DNA from: Castanea sativa
Lineage: Eukaryota; Streptophyta; Magnoliopsida; Fagales; Fagaceae
Direction: 5' to 3'
Assembly: GCF_040712315.1 (NCBI RefSeq)
Contig: NC_134020.1
Coordinates: 6,305,362 to 6,369,361 of the forward strand
DNA length: 64,000 nucleotides
Shown here: in pieces, positions 60,309 to 64,000 of the stretch
Numbering within the stretch: position 1 is the stretch's first letter
How the letters are laid out: the number at the start of each line of letters is the position of its first letter
Made by a program: the position numbers and the translations under genes
The notes under the pieces: generated by a model
Told to the model about the DNA's origin: nothing
The model's input: only the letters and a program-made list of their open reading frames with translations
The model's database searches: none

Positions 60309-60474
60309 TCAACTCCCATTAAAAAAAAATTCCTCTTTTCTTTTGAGAAAAAAAGAATCATGAAGGATGAGTGATTTTTTAAATGAAAAAAATAGGTGAT
60401 ATCAATTTCAAAAGAAAAATTCATGAAGATGATCAAGGACAAAAGATTCAATTTCTCTTAAGGAAAGGAAGTTC

Positions 60475-60655
60475 CAAACTCTCAATTCCAAATGCCAAAT
60501 TTTCAATCTCAGGTTTTAAAATTTCAATTCCAAATTTCAAATTTTCAATCCAAAGTTTCAAATTCCAAATCCCAGATTCCAAATTTCAAATTCCAAATGC
60601 TAAGTTCAAATCTCAAGTTCACTTCCAAATTTCCAATTTCAAATTCCAAAGATAA
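60475..60655 (+). repeat. Minisatellite of TTCCAAATTTCAAA-type units
   Basis: About 14 degenerate copies of a 7-14-bp unit (TTCAAATTCCAAAT and variants). The open frame over it (SKFQIPNAKF-like) is a by-product of the repeat. Confidence 0.8.
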
Positions 60656-60805
60656 AATCTTTTTCAAAGAACTACAAAAATCCATCAATGTTTTCTTCCT
60701 AAAAAATGAAGAAAAAAATCAAATCAAGAAGGAACAAATGAAAATCACACAAACAATGGGACCACAAAGCACTCATCATTTAAGGTCTAATCCCAAATTT
60801 TGACT

Positions 60806-62372
60806 TTAGTAGAGAAGCCCTTTGATCAACATCTCAACAGTTCAAATCAAAGTAGAGAAGCCCTTTGATCGACACTTCAACAGTTCAGATCGAAGTAGAG
60901 TAGCCCTTTGATCGACATTTCAGCAACTCCGATCAAAGTAGAGAAGCCCTTTGATCAACATTTCAACAGTTCAAGATCGGAGTAGAGAAGCCCTTTAATC
61001 GACATTTCAAAAGCTCAAATCAAAGTAGAGAAGCCCTTTGATCAACATTTCAGTAGCTCAGATCAAACTAGAGAAGCCCTTTGATCAAAATTTCGACAAT
61101 TCAGATCAAAATAGAGAAGCTCTTTGATCGATAATTCAATAGTCTTGTTTCGAGATAGAGAAGCCCCTTCATTACCATTCATTAGGTTAAAGTAGAGAAG
61201 CCCTTTGATCTACATTCCAACAGTCCAGTTCTGAGGTAGAGAATCCCCATGGTTACCTTTCATAAGGTCAAAGTAGAGAAGCCTTTTGATCGACATTTTA
61301 ACAATCTGGTTCTGAGGTAGAGAAGCCCCCTTAGTTACCTTTCATCAAGATCGAGGTAGAGAAGCCTTTTGGTTACCTTTCATTAAGTCAAAGTAGAGAA
61401 GCCCTTTGATTAACATTTTAACAGCCTGGTTCCAAGATAGAAAAGGCCCTTAGTTACCTTTCATCAAGATTGAGGTAGAGAATCCCCTTGGTTGTCACAG
61501 CTCCGGTTTTGAGGTAAGAAAGCCCCCTGGTTACCTTTCTTTAAGATCAAGGTAGAGAAGCTCCTTGGTTACCTTTCTTCAAGATCGAGGTAAAGAAACC
61601 CCTTGGTCGTCACAACTCCGGTTTCGAGGTAGAGAAGTCCCTTAGTTACCTTTCTTCAAGATCAAGGTAGAGAAGCCCCTTGGTTACCTTTCTTCAAGAT
61701 CGAGGTAGAGAAGCTCTTTGGTCGTCACAGCTCTAGTTCTGAGGTAAAGAAGCCCCATGGTTACCTTTCATTAAGATCGAGGTAGAAAAGCCCATTGGTC
61801 ATCCAGCTCCGGTTCTGAGGTAGAGAAGCCCCTTGGTTACCTTTCTTTTAGATCGAGGTAGAGAAGCCCCTTGGTCATCACAGCTCCAGTTTCGAGGTAG
61901 AGAAGCCCTTTGGTCACCATTCTTCAAGATCGAGGTAGAGAAGCCCCTTGGTTACCTTTCATCAAGATTGAGGTAGAGATGCCCCTTGGTTGTCACAGCT
62001 TTGGTTCAGAGGTAGAGAAACCCCTTGGTTACCTTTCTTCAAGATTGAGGTAGAGAAGCCCCTTCGTTACCTTTCATCAAGATCAAGGTAGAGGTCACAA
62101 CTCCGGTTTCGAGGTAGAGAAGCCCATTGGTTATCATTCTTCAAGATTAAGGTAGAGAAGCCCCTTGGTCATCACAGCTCTGGTTTCGAGGTAGAGAAGC
62201 CCCTTGGTTACCTTTCATCAAGATTGAGGTAGAGAAGCCCCTTAGCCGCCAGAGCTTCGATTCCAAGGTAAAGAAGCCCCTAGGATAACTTCCATTTAGA
62301 TCGAGGTAGAAAAGCCCCTTAATCGACCCTCCACATTCAGACTGAGATAGTGAAGCCTCTTAGTCACCTCAG
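60806..62372 (+). repeat. About 40-copy minisatellite in the 3' region of Tat element
   Basis: The core (G)AGGTAGAGAAGCCCCTTGGT and variants recurs every 37-44 bp from 60808 to 62370. The left third has 43-44-bp units (AAAGTAGAGAAGCCCTTTGA + TCGACATTTCAACAGTTCA). The right part alternates two units of about 37 and 40 bp, one with TTACCTTTCTTCAAGATCG, the other with CGTCACAGCTCCGGTTT, making a higher-order repeat of about 77 bp. No ORF. Confidence 0.95.
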
Positions 62373-62594
62373 TCGTCAAGAATCATTTCAAAATTAATCA
62401 GCTATCAAGTAGGACAAGTGTTCACAATTTTCATTTTTGTCAAAGAGCAAGGCACTAGTTCTATGTTCCAAGATTTTAGGTTCGAGGGCTAGGTAATCTT
62501 TGAAAATTCAACCTCAAGTAAATCATGGCTGCTAAAATTAGTCTTTATTTTACATTGGCATTTGCTTTGCAAGCTCTCTCAATGAGGGGCATTC
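62373..62594 (+). other. Sequence before 3' LTR with polypurine tract
   Basis: No gene. Ends AATGAGGGGCATTC, a polypurine-type tract usual before Tat LTRs that start TGTAGACA. Confidence 0.6.
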
Positions 62595-63333
62595 TGTAGA
62601 CAATCGATTTTGCACCTATGATTTAATCAAGGAAGATGACTAGAATGACCAATTATATACCCAAAATTCATGATTTCATTACATGCATTAATTTTTTTCA
62701 TTGAATATCACAAAAATGATATTGAGATTTTAATGGTCGCGACGGTATGCCCGATTTCCAAATCGGACCATCGGACTGAAAGATATCGCATGATCAAGTT
62801 TGCACGGTCAGCATGCATTGTGTTTAGGATGAATCCAACACACAAGATTAATTTAAATTAATTAAGATTGGCTAGAACATCAAAATTAATTAAATAATTT
62901 TGTGATTGGTTGTTAGTTAGTGTCAAAAATAGGCTTTTTTGCATGGGAATAAAGGGTATAAGTGGATAACAATAAAATTGTGGATAATCAAGACTTTTAG
63001 AGTATTTATCTACAAGATAATTATTCCTGAAAAACCTGGATTATCAAGAAAAGAGTTTAATTTTTAGAATATGGATTAAAAATGCATCTAAGTGCAAGTC
63101 CCGGCTTAAAAAACCTCAAAAAATGAGTTCAAAACGGACCAAAACTCAAACGAGGGATTGGCACCCAAAAGTGCCATTCGGCACTTTTAGAGTGTCGATT
63201 GGCACAAACTCGGACCCCGGCACGAGGGCACTTGGATTAAACTGAAACACATCCTTTTCAATTTTTTAGAGATAAGGACGCGACCCAGTTCGTATTTTGA
63301 TCATCTAGCTAATTTTTCGAACACCCCAGCCTC

Positions 63334-63345
63334 TATAAATAGAGG
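63334..63345 (+). promoter_or_regulatory. Possible TATA box of Tat LTR
   Basis: TCTATAAATAGA, in a plausible position in the U3 of the 3' LTR, about 740 bp after the LTR start. The same form occurs in many plant promoters. Confidence 0.55.
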
Positions 63346-63769
63346 CTGCATCTTAAAGTTTAGCACACTTTTTTACGCTCTCTGATTTCCCCTCTTTCTG
63401 ATTCTCCTTTCCATTATTTTCACTGTTACGTTAAAGACGTTCTAGAGGCTCTAGCATTAAGAATTTCTTTTTTGTAAGCAAGGTATTTTAGGTTTCAAAG
63501 ATAATTGAATAAATTTCTTTGAACCCTAAAATATTCCCTTAATAAGAAAAGTACGTCTGTGCAAGAGGTAGTTTTTTCTTTACCCTTTTTTTCTATTTCT
63601 TTTATTTTGATGATGCATGAGTAAATATTCTCTTAGTTTCAATTTCTAATGCTCATACCATGTGTTGTCATTTTTTTTGTTGAAATATGTTCTTGATATC
63701 TTTGTTGTCATGATTTACCTTTTTGAGTTTCAAAAATCTGCTTATTATCACATCCTTTTCAAAAACCAA

Positions 63770-64000
63770 AAAATGGGCCAATATCTTCCTTAGATGCAAA
63801 TCTAAATTTTTCAAAACCAAAAAAATAGATTTTGTATCTTCCCTAGATACAGATCAAAATCAAAAACTGATTTGTATCTTCTTTAGATGCAAATCTGAAT
63901 TTTTTTCATAAAAAAACTGATTTGTATCTTCCTTAGATGCAGATTTAATTTTTTTTTACACAAAAACTGATTTGTATCTTCCTTAGATGTAGATCTTTTT
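63770..64000 (+). repeat. Tandem repeat of about 55 bp in 3' LTR
   Basis: Five copies of TTGTATCTTCCTTAGATGCA + GATCTAATTTTT-like sequence, with A-rich spacers (...AAAAACTGA). They continue past the window end. Confidence 0.8.

Larger units (their letters stand above)
43878..64000 (+). mobile_element. Tat-lineage Ty3/gypsy retrotransposon with antisense ORFs and minisatellite
   Basis: Order on the plus strand: truncated 5' LTR (43878-44396), primer-binding site, leader, gag (46237-47559), protease (48566-49225), RT (50258-51240), RNase H (51247-51611), a second RNase H (51657-52090), integrase (52240-53357), a long 3' region with antisense ORFs and tandem repeats, a polypurine tract and 3' LTR (62595 to window end). 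Two RNase H domains and long 3' regions with extra ORFs mark the Tat/Ogre lineage. Solo LTRs are inserted at 44620, 47566 and 58398. Many stops make it non-autonomous. Confidence 0.85.
62595..64000 (+). repeat. 3' LTR of Tat element (runs off window)
   Basis: Starts TGTAGACAATCG after the polypurine tract. A CTATAAATA promoter-like box lies at 63335-63343, followed downstream by a region that may be the transcript start. It contains hairpin 63171-63205 and, at its visible end, a tandem repeat. It cannot be compared with the truncated 5' LTR because the parts retained do not overlap in the window. Confidence 0.7.

Noticed and set aside
60383..60803. Plus-strand ORFs at 60383-60803 as a protein gene
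   Set aside because: Their residues follow the TTCCAAATTTCAAA minisatellite, with no independent coding signal.
60806..62372. CRISPR-like array of regular repeats
   Set aside because: The sequences between cores are repeats themselves, no cas genes exist here, and the context is a plant retrotransposon.
43878..62594. Comparing the two Tat LTRs to date the element
   Set aside because: The 5' LTR retains only its 3' part and the 3' LTR is cut by the window end, so there is no overlap to compare.

Overview
The window looks like transposon-dense plant nuclear DNA from a draft assembly, with a 200-base N gap at 12769-12968. The evidence is one intron-containing host gene with plant-type splice sites, Ty1/copia and Tat-lineage Ty3/gypsy elements, a Helitron, a LINE tail and small inverted-repeat elements. 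The accessory proteins of the gypsy elements (gypsy-type transposase domain and plant mobile domain) recall woody rosids, perhaps Fagales. That placement is from memory and tentative.

Layout. 1-3446: right end of a gypsy-type element with an antisense transposase-like ORF and a probable 3' LTR. 3447-6052: no gene seen. 6053-11643: four 3' exons of a minus-strand CCCH zinc-finger gene of the ZFN type. A LINE fragment and an inverted-repeat element sit in its 3.25 kb intron, and its 5' exons are missing beside the gap and a C37-T38-A126 homopolymer block. 13673-27761: a second gypsy element with a decayed antisense plant-mobile-domain ORF; its 3' LTR is split by a plus-strand copia element (19442-27729, 5-bp target duplication TGGAC).

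27762-43877 is a nest. A copia LTR fragment holds a Helitron (28404-43796, between A and T). The Helitron holds a minus-strand copia element, here called AC (29772-43726, target duplication CTGTA). AC holds a related copia element, here called B (about 34617-41135). Both copies retain gag, protease, integrase, reverse transcriptase and RNase H pieces, all broken somewhere.

43878-64000 is one large Tat-lineage gypsy element on the plus strand: truncated 5' LTR, primer-binding site, gag, protease, reverse transcriptase, two RNase H domains, integrase, antisense accessory ORFs, a roughly 40-copy minisatellite and a 3' LTR that runs off the window. Three solo LTRs from other families are inserted in it, each with a clear 5-bp target duplication (CACCC, TGACA, TCAAC).

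Apart from the CCCH gene I see no convincing host gene, tRNA, rRNA or CRISPR array. The most notable features are the stratified insertion history readable to the base, the repeated pattern of gypsy elements carrying antisense accessory genes next to their 3' LTR, and the minisatellite growing inside the 3' region of the Tat element.
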